Source: Phoma sp. XZ068
Lineage: Eukaryota; Ascomycota; Dothideomycetes; Pleosporales; Didymellaceae
NCBI GenBank assembly: GCA_004835665.1
Contig: RBKR01000005.1
Coordinates: forward strand, 1-64,000
Direction of reading: 5' to 3'
Length of the DNA: 64,000 nucleotides
Shown: positions 30,863 to 42,808 of the stretch, piece after piece
How the letters are laid out: each line of letters starts with the position of its first letter
How positions within the stretch are numbered: the first letter of the stretch is position 1
Notes under the pieces: model-generated
The model's input: the letters and a program-made list of their open reading frames with translations, nothing else
What the model was told of the DNA's origin: nothing
The model's database searches: none
Made by a program: the position numbers and the translations under genes

Positions 30863-33790
30863 GAGCCTTCTAGGAAGTCTAGAGTAATATTTATATTAAT
30901 ATTTACTAATAGTTATACTAATATTTCTTTTATTATAGCCTATAATAGTAAACCTATATTCTTTTATAATACTAAGTTACTAATAGTAATACCTCTAACC
31001 TTCTAGAGAAGGATTACTACTAGTAGTTTATTTATATTTAGGTAGAGTAGAGTAGCAAGGTTACTATTAGAAGGAGATATACTTTTTAACTTTTTTCTTT
31101 ATAAGTCTACCCTATTTTCTATAGAAGCCTTCTTAGTTACTAGTAGCTTTACTATAGTAAAGGGCTAGTTATATAGCTAACTTATAAAAGAAAGTATACT
31201 TAACTTATTATCCTTATCTTCTATTATAACTAAGTAGTCCTAACTAGACCCCTTATTCTAAATACTTCTTTTATAAGTTTCTTAATAAGTATATTCTACT
31301 ACTAGCTAGCTTATAGAAAGGTCTACTATAGACTTAGCCTTATAGACTAAGGCGTTCTAGGCCTTTTCTAGAACCTAGTTTATTAGTTAGGTTTAAGACT
31401 TTTAGGACCTTATTATAGTATTAACCTAGTCTAGGTCTTTATCTTTACTATACGCCTCTAGGATAATATACTAGCTATTAATATAATCTAGGCTTATAAC
31501 TTTAGTATCTCTCTATTAAAGTTATAAACTAAGTAAAGCTTATAAATACTTCTAAGGTTAGTTCTCTAGAATAAGTGCTAGTATAGAAGGAGTTAGTATA
31601 GATACCTAGTAAAACACTATAATAACTATAGAGTTATAATAAAGAGTATAGATATAATCTATCTATCTTAAGAGCTAGTAAGATCTAATAATAAGATTAA
31701 TTAATAAGGTTAAATATAATACTATAAGAGTAGTATTCTAAATTACTATATACTATAATAATTATAGTAGCTTACCTAGCTTACTATAAGCTATATAAGC
31801 TAAGATTACTAAGCTTAATATAAGCTGTATAAGCCCTTATATATAGTCTACCTAGCTTACTTACTAAGAAGTAAGCTTATTATATAACTTATAATAAAAC
31901 TATACTATAACTATACTATATAGGAAGCCCTATATAATTATTATATTAGAGCTATTAGTATCTATAGCTATTAGTATTCTAGTTAGCTAGTTATAAGTAG
32001 ATTATAATACTCTCTTGTCTATAATCCTAAAAGAGCTAACAGCTAATACTATACTAGTTTATATATTCTAATTATAGGTTAGAGCACTTATACTATTAGT
32101 TAGTTACTAGCTAGGAATTAGCTTATAGAAGTTATTATTCCTATAAAATATCCCCTTTAGGTAGGAGTCTATCTCTTTAAAGAGGTCTAGTTTTATAGAC
32201 AAGGCTAGCTAGTCTAGCATGTTCTAAGAGATATTAAAGTAATCCTAGATCTTTTACTTTAACTAGTTAAGCTAATAAGTCTATAGAGTAATACTAGGGA
32301 CTAGAGTAATCTAGTAGTATATAGGACTAAAGAAGAAAGTTTAAACTCTAGAATCCTAGTTAAAGTAGTAGCTATACTACCCTATCCTTATAAGGGCTTA
32401 GTATAGCTTATAATCTCTTATATAGTAGTTTAGTTCTCTATATATATTATAAGTATTATTATACTCTCTACCTTAGATTATTATTATTCCCCTTAAGGGG
32501 TTAATGTTAGGTAAGGTAGTAGTAATATATAAACTATTATTCTATTAGGTTTAGCCTCTAGCCTTAGTAGCCTAGAATATAAAGTAGGTATAATTTGTTA
32601 GATTTTTTAGAATATTCCTTATCTCTTTATTTATACCTATAATAGTAGCAACTTTAGCTAAGGATAGTTTCTAATCTCCTATAGCTTAAATAAGCTTCTC
32701 TACCTCTTTATCTACTCTAGTAGAGAGAGATTAAGCTAGAGTATCTAGCTTTATTATAAGTTATTTCTAAGCCTATTAGACTAGTCCTTATAGATTACTA
32801 GTATAGTTTACCCTTCTAATTAATTAGTATATCTCTACTACTTATATCTTATTCTTTCTAGTAGAGGAATTATATAGGCCTTAGTATTGCTTATATACTT
32901 TCTTTATAAACTTATATATAGCTTTAAGTTAAAAGGTAGACTAGTCCTTTATTTCTAGACCCTCTAGTATATTAAATAAAATAAGGTCCTAGTCTTCTCT
33001 AGAGAGACTAAGAAAGAAAAAGTATCCTTTCTCTATTAGGAGAATCTAATTACCCCTCTTATAAGTATTACTATATACTATAAAGTTAGTATAGTAATTA
33101 GAGAGGCCTAGAAATAATTAATTAGTACTCTCTATATACACTTCTAGAAAGGCTTAGCTGCCTATTCTCTAGAAGGTATCTTAATTCTTCTAGTGTTCCT
33201 TTATAGTATCTTAGAGAGTAGGCTAATTAGTCTTAATATATAGTTTTAAGTATTTAATAAAGCGCCTATAATACTCCTTATAATAGTCTAGAAGGAGCTA
33301 GACCTTCTAGGTCTTATTTAGACTCTTATTTTTAGTTATTTAATTATAATTATCTAAGAACTCTATTACTTTCTTTCTATTAAATACTAAATAAATAGTA
33401 TATTCTCTTATAGATATAAGGACTTAGTAAGCTATTAAGGCAGCTAACAAACTATCTAGCCTTAAGTCTTTAGTAAAAGTACTTAGGAGAGGACTATAGT
33501 TAGGTTTAAATTTAGATATTATTTTTTATTCTTTCTTTTTAGCTTTTTAGTAGTATTTTTATTAATATTAGTTTCTTTTATTATGTCTATAGTCTTCCTT
33601 ACTACTTCTTTTCTTATCTCTTCTAGGTAGTTAGCTTCTCTAGATCTAGATCCCCCTAGATATTAATAAAACTTCTTACTAGAGTAATAATCTTATATTT
33701 AATAAAGTTTATTTATAAGGGGTAATATCCTAGTTATTAAGAAGCTAGTATATTATTAGTTTCTTAGGGTTAACTAGCTCCCCCTTTAAA

Positions 33791-34121
33791 CTTATATAAT
33801 ATTCTATAGCAATCTAATAGCTAGATACTAATAATACTAATAATTCTAATACTTTAAGCTTATATAACATTCTATAGCAATCTAATAGCTAAATACTAAT
33901 AATACTAATAATTCTAATACTTTAAGCTTATATAATATTCTATAGCAATCTAATAGCTAAATACTAATAATACTAATAATTCTAATACTTTAAGCTTATA
34001 TAACATTCTATAGCAATCTAATAGCTAAATACTAATAATACTAATAATTTTAATACTTTAAGCTTATATAATATTCTATAGCAATCTAATAGCTAAATAC
34101 TAATAATACTAATACTACTAA
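33791..34121. repeat. 68-bp tandem repeat, ~4.9 copies
   Basis: Five units starting at 33,791, 33,859, 33,927, 33,995 and 34,063, each beginning CTTATATAAYATTCTATAGC, with 0-2 differences between neighbours; the last is incomplete. The array sits just inside the 5' LTR of Gypsy element 1, in its leader. Differences are C/T or G/A. Confidence 0.92.
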
Positions 34122-34157
34122 GTTATACTATAACTCTCTAGTTAGGTTACTATTTTA

Positions 34158-34419
34158 TACTAGTAGTAGAGAAGTATACCTAGTATAGTTACTTATTAAA
34201 CCTAGCAGCACTAAGTAGAATAGAAGAGTTAGAATAGTTAAGGATCTATTATAGCAAGATAGTAGTAAATAATAGTTATTATAATATTAATTTATATTAT
34301 ATATTGTCTATCTATCTATTACTTAAGAACTACTAATCTAATACTAACTAGACTACTAATTTAAGCTAGTTACTAAGCACTTCTAGTACCTACTATAGTA
34401 GCTACCTTATACTCTAGCA
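34158..34419 (-). repeat. 5' LTR of Gypsy element 1
   Basis: 262 bp matching 20,648-20,909. It keeps the un-mutated terminus TAGCA, which pairs with the inferred TGCTA start. It is less RIPed than its partner at several sites (for example TTGTC against TTATC, AGCAAG against AGTAAG). Confidence 0.88.
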
Positions 34420-36254
34420 CACTATCTTATAACCTTTATACCCTTCTCTCTATACCCTATATTACTAGTATCTCTCTTTTTACTTATCTAATACCTTTTC
34501 TAATTCTTAGATCTTTACTAAACTCTTAGTCTATAACTCTATCTCTCTTTATACTACTAACCTTTATACTCTTCCCTCCTAATTAAATACTACCCTTTTT
34601 TCCTTATCTCTAATCTCTTCTACCTCTTACCTATTACCTTTATCTTCTCTTTTATTTTTATCTTCTCTTATATACTCTACCTTTTCTCTAGTCTTATACC
34701 TAATATACTTAATATACTAGCTATATTTCTCTTTATTAACTTTATAACCTACTCTGTCTATTCTCCTATCTATCTCCCTATCTAATATAACTCTTATATA
34801 TATATTAGTTATAATAAACTTCTATATCTCTTTATCTACTCTACCCTAACTTTCTTCTTATATACTACTATTTTAATAGTACCTCTCCCTTCTTATAATA
34901 ATTACTTTACTCTTCTACCTATCTTGTCCTACTTACCTACTTTCTTATATATAATTCTATAACTTTTTAATAATCTTAATATAAATTACTACTTAGATAG
35001 TAGGCGTATCTACCTCTAAGCCTAATGTATTAGTTACTATAAAAACTTACTATTATCTCTCTATTAACTAGTATACTAACTTAGCCTTCTTGCCTCTACT
35101 CTCTACCTACTAGTAATAATAAATATAACCTAATAACCTAGCTAATTAAACTATCTTAGCTACTATATTATAGTATATAATAATCTAGCTAGGTATTAAG
35201 TACTACTACTTCTTTTCTTCTACTAACTATAGTAATACCTTATCTTTATCTTCCTCCTTCTAATTATACTACTATATCTAGTACTTAATATTCTTCTAGG
35301 TTATTAGACTCTAAAACTACTAGTATTACTTCTTAGCTAGTAACTCTATTAGTGTAATAAACTTACCCTTATCTCTTGGCTATATAGTTACTATTAAGTA
35401 TACTAACTATATCTCTGCCTTTACTAAGTCCTATAATACTAATATCTATATCCTCTATCTACTTATTAAATCTAATATAATATAATATTTATTAATAATA
35501 ATTTAGTCTAATTACTCTATAGCTTATTACTAGTTAATAAAACTTCTAAAACTCTTACTAACTACTAATTTAGGTATAACTAATACTACTAATACCTATT
35601 CCTGCAGTTTCTAACTATCCTACTCTATATACTTAATCCTAGCTTAAATATACCTATCTTTTAAGTTACTATATAATAAAACTAGTAGTATAATAATAAC
35701 TATAATACTAGTAGAATATAATACTAGTAATATAAATACTATACTCTTACCTACTTTTATACCTATAACTATAATAATTAGACTCTTCTAGTATATAATA
35801 GCTTTAATAGCTAGCTATTATATACTTCTAAACCTAGCTCTCTTCTATACTAAATCTTCTAACTAATACTAGATATCTACTATATATATCTTCTTCTAAT
35901 ACTAAAATTCTTCCTTAATTACCTCCTTCCTAGCCTCTACTACTTATATTTCTTTCTTAGGCTACTTCTCTAATACTAACTTAAATAATAAAAACTAATA
36001 CTATTCTATACTTACTTACTATAATACTACTTACTAGGCTTTAGTACTAAATAGTAACTTAGTAATAGGTTTTCTATAAACTATACTACTAATCTTAGAG
36101 CTATGCCCTGTCTATATATTAAATGCCTTATCCTCTTTATCCTTATCTTTATTACTCTCTATAACTACCTTAATTACTACTTTATTATTAATATATCTTT
36201 AATATATTACCTTACTACTATATCTCTATAATATAATATTTAATTTTATACCTA

Positions 36255-38103
36255 ACGTAAACCACCACCGAGAGCGACAACCCACCGAGAGCGACAAAAT
36301 CTCTTGGCACGACTAACACTAGTTATGAATTATCAGATTCATCGCTATCAAACAAGGATCCTATGAACCTTGTGCTCGCATCTGATTCAGAAGTGTCTTC
36401 TGAATCCTTTTTGCACGTACGAGCGTTGTGCCCAGTCCCTCCACAGTTCCCACAGCGCCGTAGAGCTGGTTGTGCTATTTCTTGATCACCACCACCTCGA
36501 GTCCTTTTGGACGACAAAGCCACCACAGACGCCTCAGCAGCTACCTGCGCTGACCCTACTCCATACTCCAATGTACCCCCATGCTGAATCTGCTTCCTTT
36601 TGCGCCCTTTCCGCTTGGTCATCACTGCCAATTGCTCTTCAAGCTCAGTATTGCGGGCAGCAAGAAGCGCATTTTGATGCAGCATTAGTTCAGCTCCCTT
36701 TACAAGCTGTGAGAAGCCAGCTTGGGCAGCAACTGGTGACCGAGTAAAAGACTCGCTCACAAGCTTTGACTGAGACCCAAATTCATGCGTATTGCTTGGA
36801 GTCTTCGACTGCCACGGGGTTGTTGGTAGTGGGGGTTGAGGCGGGGTACGCAACCGTGTCTCCAGGCGATCCAACACTACCTGCGCGTTGACAGGGACTA
36901 GTCCTGATGCCTCAAAGGCCTTTCGACAATTAGCCTGTGTGAATACGTCAAAAAACGCGTCCTTGAAGGCAGGTAGGAAGCCTTCCTTGTTGATGTGGAA
37001 GACGCGTCGGCGTGCCAAGTCTCGGACGCGTTGGGAGTACTTCCGCTTCAATGGCGAGAAGCAGACCACATCAAGTGGCTGGAGGATGTGTGATGAATGG
37101 GGAGGCATACAGAGCGTAAGGATCTTGTTCTCCAAGCAATAGTCCTTGAACTCCTGGTTAAGGTGGCTCTCGTGACCGTCCAAAATGAGCAGCCGGTATA
37201 CCCCCACCTGACGCGCTGTTGTATGCGTGTCAAAGTGCTTCAACCACTCCAGGCCAAGCGCGTTGTTTGTCCATCCGTTCTCTGAGACAGAGAGCTTCCA
37301 ATTACGCGGTATATCTGCCTCCTCGTACCATGCAGAGATGTGGACACGCCCTTTGTAGATGATAAATGGCGGGGTTGCGTGGCCAGCAGCGCAGATACTC
37401 TGGATGACTGTAACCCACTCGCGATCTCCTGGCTGAACGAGCTCTGGTCGAGTACGTCTATCAGAGCCTGTGACGACCTTCATGGACCCAATGACGCCCA
37501 TCTGGAAGCCAGTCTCGTCAAAGTTGTGCACGTCGTCGTCATGGACGCCGTACTTGGCTTTGGTATCCTCTACCAACTTGAACCACGCGCCAATGACCTC
37601 AGGATCTTCCTGCATTATCCTCTGCCTATCCTTTGCTCGATTGAACGCCATCTTGAGCCTATCTGAGCGCGTCACAAAGCGCGCAGCCCAGTGCTTGCCA
37701 ACTGGCTTTCCATCACGCACACCCAACAGTTTATCAGCCATATCTGCCACCTCACACAGCCGGGGCGCAAAGCCTCGCGCGTCAAGGTCAAGTATGTATT
37801 GGATAATCGTCTCTTCCTCTATTGCAGTAAGCTTGAGGCAGTTCACGCGTGTTTCGAGTCGAAATGGTATTCCCTTGGCACGTTTAGATAGGGTATGATG
37901 ATTAACGTTGAATGCTGCAGCAGCGCGTCGCAGGCTTGGAAATTCATCTGAACGATAGGCTAGAAGGGCAAGCTGGACCCTACCTTCGTCTTGTTGATAT
38001 TGCGCGTTGTGTTGTTGAGACATGTTAGGATGAAAGGAGGAGGAGTGGTCTTGGCAGATTTTGTCGCTCTCGGTGGGTTGTCGCTCTCGGTGGTGGTTTA
38101 CGT
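36255..38103 (-). mobile_element. Pogo/Fot1-type DNA transposon, family B, copy 1
   Basis: A 1849-bp element with 48-bp perfect terminal inverted repeats (36,255-36,302 and 38,056-38,103), TA at 36,253-36,254 and 38,104-38,105. The termini start ACGTAAACCACC. CCACCGAGAGCGACAA occurs twice per repeat with a 17-bp period. It appears identical to copy 2 at 40,960-42,808 but lies in the opposite orientation. It is inserted in the RIPed TLH of unit 3 and is itself un-RIPed. Confidence 0.97.
36323..38023 (-). CDS. Pogo-family transposase with CCHC knuckle, 566 aa (family B, copy 1)
   Basis: Intact frame, identical in protein sequence to that of copy 2. It has an N-terminal helix-turn-helix (RRAAAAFNVNHHTLSKRAKG), a CENP-B-like domain, and a DDE triad D169 (FDETGF), D282 (ILDGHESH), D318 (LQPLDVVC) with DD35D spacing. 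A basic KRKGRKRKQ stretch precedes a C-terminal CX2CX4HX4C knuckle (CGNCGGTGHNARTC) and an acidic Ser/Asp tail. It is related to the family A enzyme in domain order and motifs but clearly a different family with different TIR sequence. Confidence 0.96.
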   Translation of the reverse strand: MSQQHNAQYQQDEGRVQLALLAYRSDEFPSLRRAAAAFNVNHHTLSKRAKGIPFRLETRVNCLKLTAIEEETIIQYILDLDARGFAPRLCEVADMADKLLGVRDGKPVGKHWAARFVTRSDRLKMAFNRAKDRQRIMQEDPEVIGAWFKLVEDTKAKYGVHDDDVHNFDETGFQMGVIGSMKVVTGSDRRTRPELVQPGDREWVTVIQSICAAGHATPPFIIYKGRVHISAWYEEADIPRNWKLSVSENGWTNNALGLEWLKHFDTHTTARQVGVYRLLILDGHESHLNQEFKDYCLENKILTLCMPPHSSHILQPLDVVCFSPLKRKYSQRVRDLARRRVFHINKEGFLPAFKDAFFDVFTQANCRKAFEASGLVPVNAQVVLDRLETRLRTPPQPPLPTTPWQSKTPSNTHEFGSQSKLVSESFTRSPVAAQAGFSQLVKGAELMLHQNALLAARNTELEEQLAVMTKRKGRKRKQIQHGGTLEYGVGSAQVAAEASVVALSSKRTRGGGDQEIAQPALRRCGNCGGTGHNARTCKKDSEDTSESDASTRFIGSLFDSDESDNS

Positions 38104-40959
38104 TAACTACTATATTAATATATACTAAATTACCTACTAAACCTAGTTAGTATCCTATTACTTAAGTCTATATAATAATAGTCCCTTCTCTTCTTTATTA
38201 TCTTTATCTATACTCTATTACTAACTATCTCTCCTACCTTTACCCTTATTACTTTCTTATACTCTTTTTCTATATTATAGCTATACCTATAGCTTCTTCT
38301 TTCTTAGCTTCTATATAAATAGGCTAGCTTCCTTAGCTACCCCTTTTCTAACAGTACCCTCTAGCTTCCTCTAAAATAGTATAACTATCTATAAGTAATA
38401 AAATAATAATTTACCTACCTTATATAGTAGATAATAGTAAATAATCTTAGCCTTTATACTAGCTCTAATACCTTTATAGTATATAGTTATATATACTATT
38501 AACCTATCCTTAATAAATATACTATAGCTCTTACTATTTAGATAGTTTATATACTAGACTATTACTACTTCTATTCTATATACTAGCTATTCTCTAGCTA
38601 TATATACTAAAACTAATAAATACTCCTAGAACGCTTATATAGCCTTCTTATAATCTCTTACTACCTAGGTTTTTTATACTACCCTATGCCCTTTAGGTAT
38701 AGCTAGGTTAGTAGCTTAGACATCTATAAATACCTCTTATAACCTTTTCTTATAGATTATATAATAAGCTAACTAACTCTTCCTATCTATGCCTCTAAAC
38801 ATATTATACTTATCCTAGAAGAAATTCTACTTAACCTTTATCTTAGCTAGGTTATTAATAATATTATTCTAATTAATAGCTAGTAATAGTATAGCCTCTT
38901 CTACTAACTAACTATTCTTATTAATATCTAGTAATATTAACTACTTTTATAACTTAAACTATAATATCTCTACTAACCTATAGATTATTAACTATAAACT
39001 AGGTATTATAAACTAAATATAGCTATATAATAATATATCTCTAACCTACTTAATTACGCTATCTATATTAGTATTAAACTAAATCTTTATACTATATATC
39101 CTTAATTATAATAGCTAATCTATTAGGCTAGGTATACTACTATAGCTAGTTAGTATTATAAAATAATTAGTGCTCTTCTAAACTAACTTAAAATAGCTTA
39201 TAGCTAACTCTTTAGCATCCTACTAGGTAAATCTCTCCTTCTCTATTAGCTTAGCTATATAGTCTTAATATATCTTTACTACTATATATAATACTAATAT
39301 TCTTATAATAGTAATAATAGTAGAAATTATAGGTGTGTATGCTAACACGTCCTTCTACCTATAATTACTGTCTACCCCTATAACTACTATAGCGCTAATA
39401 AATATACTCTTATACTTATTATCCTTTAAATAATAGTCTAATAGTAATAGTAAAAACCTTAATATATAACCCTTTAATAATACCTCCTCCTTTTTATTTA
39501 TTTACTCTTTACTATCTAAGTTATTATCTCTACCTTTAATTAGTTAGTACTTGCTTTTAGCTTTAGCTTTAGCTTCTTCCTTATTTTTACCTATAACTTA
39601 CTTAATCTTCTATAGCTATATAATCTAGCTTACTATTAATTAATATAGCAGCCTCTATCCTCTAACTCTCTTTAATATACCCTCTATATTCTCTTCTTTA
39701 CCCCTATTCTTTCTCTTACTTCTATCTTCTTTCTTCTCTACCTTTATTTCCTATACTTTAATAGTTTCTAACTTATAGCTTTACTAAATATAGTAGATAA
39801 AGAATAACTACTAACTAGTATACTTAGTTATTATTTTACCTATCTAGCATATATTAAATAGCTTCTTATTAGTCTTACTTCCTATCTTATAGTAGTTAAT
39901 ATAGTTTATTACTAGAAAACTAATAATACTTAGATATAATACCTACTAGGCCTTTTAAATTACTATCTTTACTACCTAGTAGATCTTACTTAATACTTTC
40001 TTATTCTTCTTAGGTTTTTAGGTTAATTCTAGCAACTATTTATAGTCTAAGCTGCCTAAATAATAGGCCTAACTAGTCTAGTTTAGCTATATATATATAA
40101 TATAGTAGTTATAGTCTAGGTTAATCTAGATATTAATATTCTTATTAACCTTATCTAGCATAGTAGTAGTCTCTTAGAACACTACCTCTAACTACTACTA
40201 GATAGTTATACTTTCTTCTCCTATATCCTCTCTATTCTAGTATCTAACTTTAAATAAACGCTCTAACTATCCTATATATATAAACTTTTAGTAATATATA
40301 CCTTCTACCTATATATAGTTAGTCTCTCTATATAACTCTTTAGATATCTGCCCTCTCTTCTATAGGTTTGTCTAGTTATACTTATTATAGTAATATAGCT
40401 ATATATCTTGTATAGTCTAGCAGATATAGCTATATACTATTATATTATTCTTCTTTACTTTATACTTAAAACTGTCTTGCTATATTCTTAAATAGAGAAT
40501 TATATTAGATTCTAGCTCTAGATATATAACTTTATCCTTATTTTCTACTAAGTTATTTATTACCTATATAGCCTAGGCAATGTCTATTTATATACTTATA
40601 GTTATATATATATACTTACTATTTAAGTAGGTAGCTATATAGGCCTTAATAACACCTATACTATATTCTTTATAAATAATAATATAGCAGCTAGAGATAT
40701 ATATAAATATAGTATTAAATTAATCTATTATACTTTATAGTTATAAGTATATCTTCTAATCTTTAGTTAGGCTCTATTTACTATCTAAACTTATATCTTC
40801 CCCTTTCTTTACTAACCTCTTTAATTTTATTTTCCTCTATTATATTACTATTCTAAATTTAGCTAATATCTCTATATTCTCTAATTAGATAGGTAGATAC
40901 TATATAGTCTGCGTAATAATAATTAAACCTCTATATAGTTCTGCCTTACTAAAACTATA

Positions 40960-42808
40960 ACGTAAACCACCACCGAGAGCGACAACCCACCGAGAGCGAC
41001 AAAATCTGCCAAGACCACTCCTCCTCCTTTCATCCTAACATGTCTCAACAACACAACGCGCAATATCAACAAGACGAAGGTAGGGTCCAGCTTGCCCTTC
41101 TAGCCTATCGTTCAGATGAATTTCCAAGCCTGCGACGCGCTGCTGCAGCATTCAACGTTAATCATCATACCCTATCTAAACGTGCCAAGGGAATACCATT
41201 TCGACTCGAAACACGCGTGAACTGCCTCAAGCTTACTGCAATAGAGGAAGAGACGATTATCCAATACATACTTGACCTTGACGCGCGAGGCTTTGCGCCC
41301 CGGCTGTGTGAGGTGGCAGATATGGCTGATAAACTGTTGGGTGTGCGTGATGGAAAGCCAGTTGGCAAGCACTGGGCTGCGCGCTTTGTGACGCGCTCAG
41401 ATAGGCTCAAGATGGCGTTCAATCGAGCAAAGGATAGGCAGAGGATAATGCAGGAAGATCCTGAGGTCATTGGCGCGTGGTTCAAGTTGGTAGAGGATAC
41501 CAAAGCCAAGTACGGCGTCCATGACGACGACGTGCACAACTTTGACGAGACTGGCTTCCAGATGGGCGTCATTGGGTCCATGAAGGTCGTCACAGGCTCT
41601 GATAGACGTACTCGACCAGAGCTCGTTCAGCCAGGAGATCGCGAGTGGGTTACAGTCATCCAGAGTATCTGCGCTGCTGGCCACGCAACCCCGCCATTTA
41701 TCATCTACAAAGGGCGTGTCCACATCTCTGCATGGTACGAGGAGGCAGATATACCGCGTAATTGGAAGCTCTCTGTCTCAGAGAACGGATGGACAAACAA
41801 CGCGCTTGGCCTGGAGTGGTTGAAGCACTTTGACACGCATACAACAGCGCGTCAGGTGGGGGTATACCGGCTGCTCATTTTGGACGGTCACGAGAGCCAC
41901 CTTAACCAGGAGTTCAAGGACTATTGCTTGGAGAACAAGATCCTTACGCTCTGTATGCCTCCCCATTCATCACACATCCTCCAGCCACTTGATGTGGTCT
42001 GCTTCTCGCCATTGAAGCGGAAGTACTCCCAACGCGTCCGAGACTTGGCACGCCGACGCGTCTTCCACATCAACAAGGAAGGCTTCCTACCTGCCTTCAA
42101 GGACGCGTTTTTTGACGTATTCACACAGGCTAATTGTCGAAAGGCCTTTGAGGCATCAGGACTAGTCCCTGTCAACGCGCAGGTAGTGTTGGATCGCCTG
42201 GAGACACGGTTGCGTACCCCGCCTCAACCCCCACTACCAACAACCCCGTGGCAGTCGAAGACTCCAAGCAATACGCATGAATTTGGGTCTCAGTCAAAGC
42301 TTGTGAGCGAGTCTTTTACTCGGTCACCAGTTGCTGCCCAAGCTGGCTTCTCACAGCTTGTAAAGGGAGCTGAACTAATGCTGCATCAAAATGCGCTTCT
42401 TGCTGCCCGCAATACTGAGCTTGAAGAGCAATTGGCAGTGATGACCAAGCGGAAAGGGCGCAAAAGGAAGCAGATTCAGCATGGGGGTACATTGGAGTAT
42501 GGAGTAGGGTCAGCGCAGGTAGCTGCTGAGGCGTCTGTGGTGGCTTTGTCGTCCAAAAGGACTCGAGGTGGTGGTGATCAAGAAATAGCACAACCAGCTC
42601 TACGGCGCTGTGGGAACTGTGGAGGGACTGGGCACAACGCTCGTACGTGCAAAAAGGATTCAGAAGACACTTCTGAATCAGATGCGAGCACAAGGTTCAT
42701 AGGATCCTTGTTTGATAGCGATGAATCTGATAATTCATAACTAGTGTTAGTCGTGCCAAGAGATTTTGTCGCTCTCGGTGGGTTGTCGCTCTCGGTGGTG
42801 GTTTACGT
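40960..42808 (+). mobile_element. Pogo/Fot1-type DNA transposon, family B, copy 2
   Basis: 1849 bp with the same 48-bp inverted repeats as copy 1 and TA duplications at 40,958-40,959 and 42,809-42,810. The empty target can be read from the un-RIPed unit: the TA corresponds to CG at 13,130-13,131, so the target dinucleotide was made by RIP before the element landed. Opposite orientation to copy 1, 2856 bp away. Confidence 0.97.
41040..42740 (+). CDS. Pogo-family transposase with CCHC knuckle, 566 aa (family B, copy 2)
   Basis: Protein identical to that of copy 1 (36,323-38,023), with the same D169/D282/D318 triad and CCHC knuckle. The gene is intact and lies between complete inverted repeats. 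The identity of the two copies, and the absence of C-to-T or G-to-A differences between them, indicate very recent transposition. Confidence 0.96.
   Translation: MSQQHNAQYQQDEGRVQLALLAYRSDEFPSLRRAAAAFNVNHHTLSKRAKGIPFRLETRVNCLKLTAIEEETIIQYILDLDARGFAPRLCEVADMADKLLGVRDGKPVGKHWAARFVTRSDRLKMAFNRAKDRQRIMQEDPEVIGAWFKLVEDTKAKYGVHDDDVHNFDETGFQMGVIGSMKVVTGSDRRTRPELVQPGDREWVTVIQSICAAGHATPPFIIYKGRVHISAWYEEADIPRNWKLSVSENGWTNNALGLEWLKHFDTHTTARQVGVYRLLILDGHESHLNQEFKDYCLENKILTLCMPPHSSHILQPLDVVCFSPLKRKYSQRVRDLARRRVFHINKEGFLPAFKDAFFDVFTQANCRKAFEASGLVPVNAQVVLDRLETRLRTPPQPPLPTTPWQSKTPSNTHEFGSQSKLVSESFTRSPVAAQAGFSQLVKGAELMLHQNALLAARNTELEEQLAVMTKRKGRKRKQIQHGGTLEYGVGSAQVAAEASVVALSSKRTRGGGDQEIAQPALRRCGNCGGTGHNARTCKKDSEDTSESDASTRFIGSLFDSDESDNS

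Larger units (their letters stand above)
20648..34419 (-). mobile_element. RIPed Ty3/Gypsy LTR retrotransposon 1 (with nested pogo)
   Basis: Two 262-bp LTRs (20,648-20,909 and 34,158-34,419) bound the element. The termini read TACTA...TAGTA and TACTA...TAGCA, that is TGCTA...TAGCA before RIP. Flanks TATTA (20,643-20,647) and CACTA (34,420-34,424) fit a 5-bp duplication that has since taken C-to-T changes; a register shifted by two bases gives a perfect ACTAT and cannot be ruled out. A purine-rich tract abuts the left LTR when read on the minus strand, so the element points leftward. Reverse transcriptase and RNase H relics lie at 28.4-29.5 kb on the minus strand. After removing the nested pogo the element is about 11.9 kb, long for Gypsy, so further insertions are likely. 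Confidence 0.87.
34425..40728 (-). pseudogene. RIPed full-length TLH helicase of unit 3, split by a pogo insertion
   Basis: From 38,821 to 40,728 the sequence equals the truncated TLH (10,993-12,900) in length with no indels; only C-to-T and G-to-A changes separate them. The start codon is now ATA on the coding strand (40,726-40,728). Unlike that copy, it continues past WNF: the reverse strand just below 38,834 still reads GWNFFQDKHNTF, and a helicase motif VI relic (NY..ESR.VG for DYAQESGRAGR) lies at about 34,925-34,965. So this unit had a complete helicase. A pogo B copy interrupts it at 36,255-38,103, and Gypsy element 1 removes the last part of the gene at 34,419. It is wholly inactive. 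Confidence 0.88.

Noticed and set aside
33791..34121. CRISPR-like array
   Set aside because: The 68-bp units are directly contiguous without distinct spacers, in a fungal retrotransposon leader. It is a tandem repeat.
36370..42693. Opposite-strand frames of 60-140 codons inside both pogo B copies
   Set aside because: They mirror the transposase frame and occur identically in both copies. No independent domain or start context was seen.
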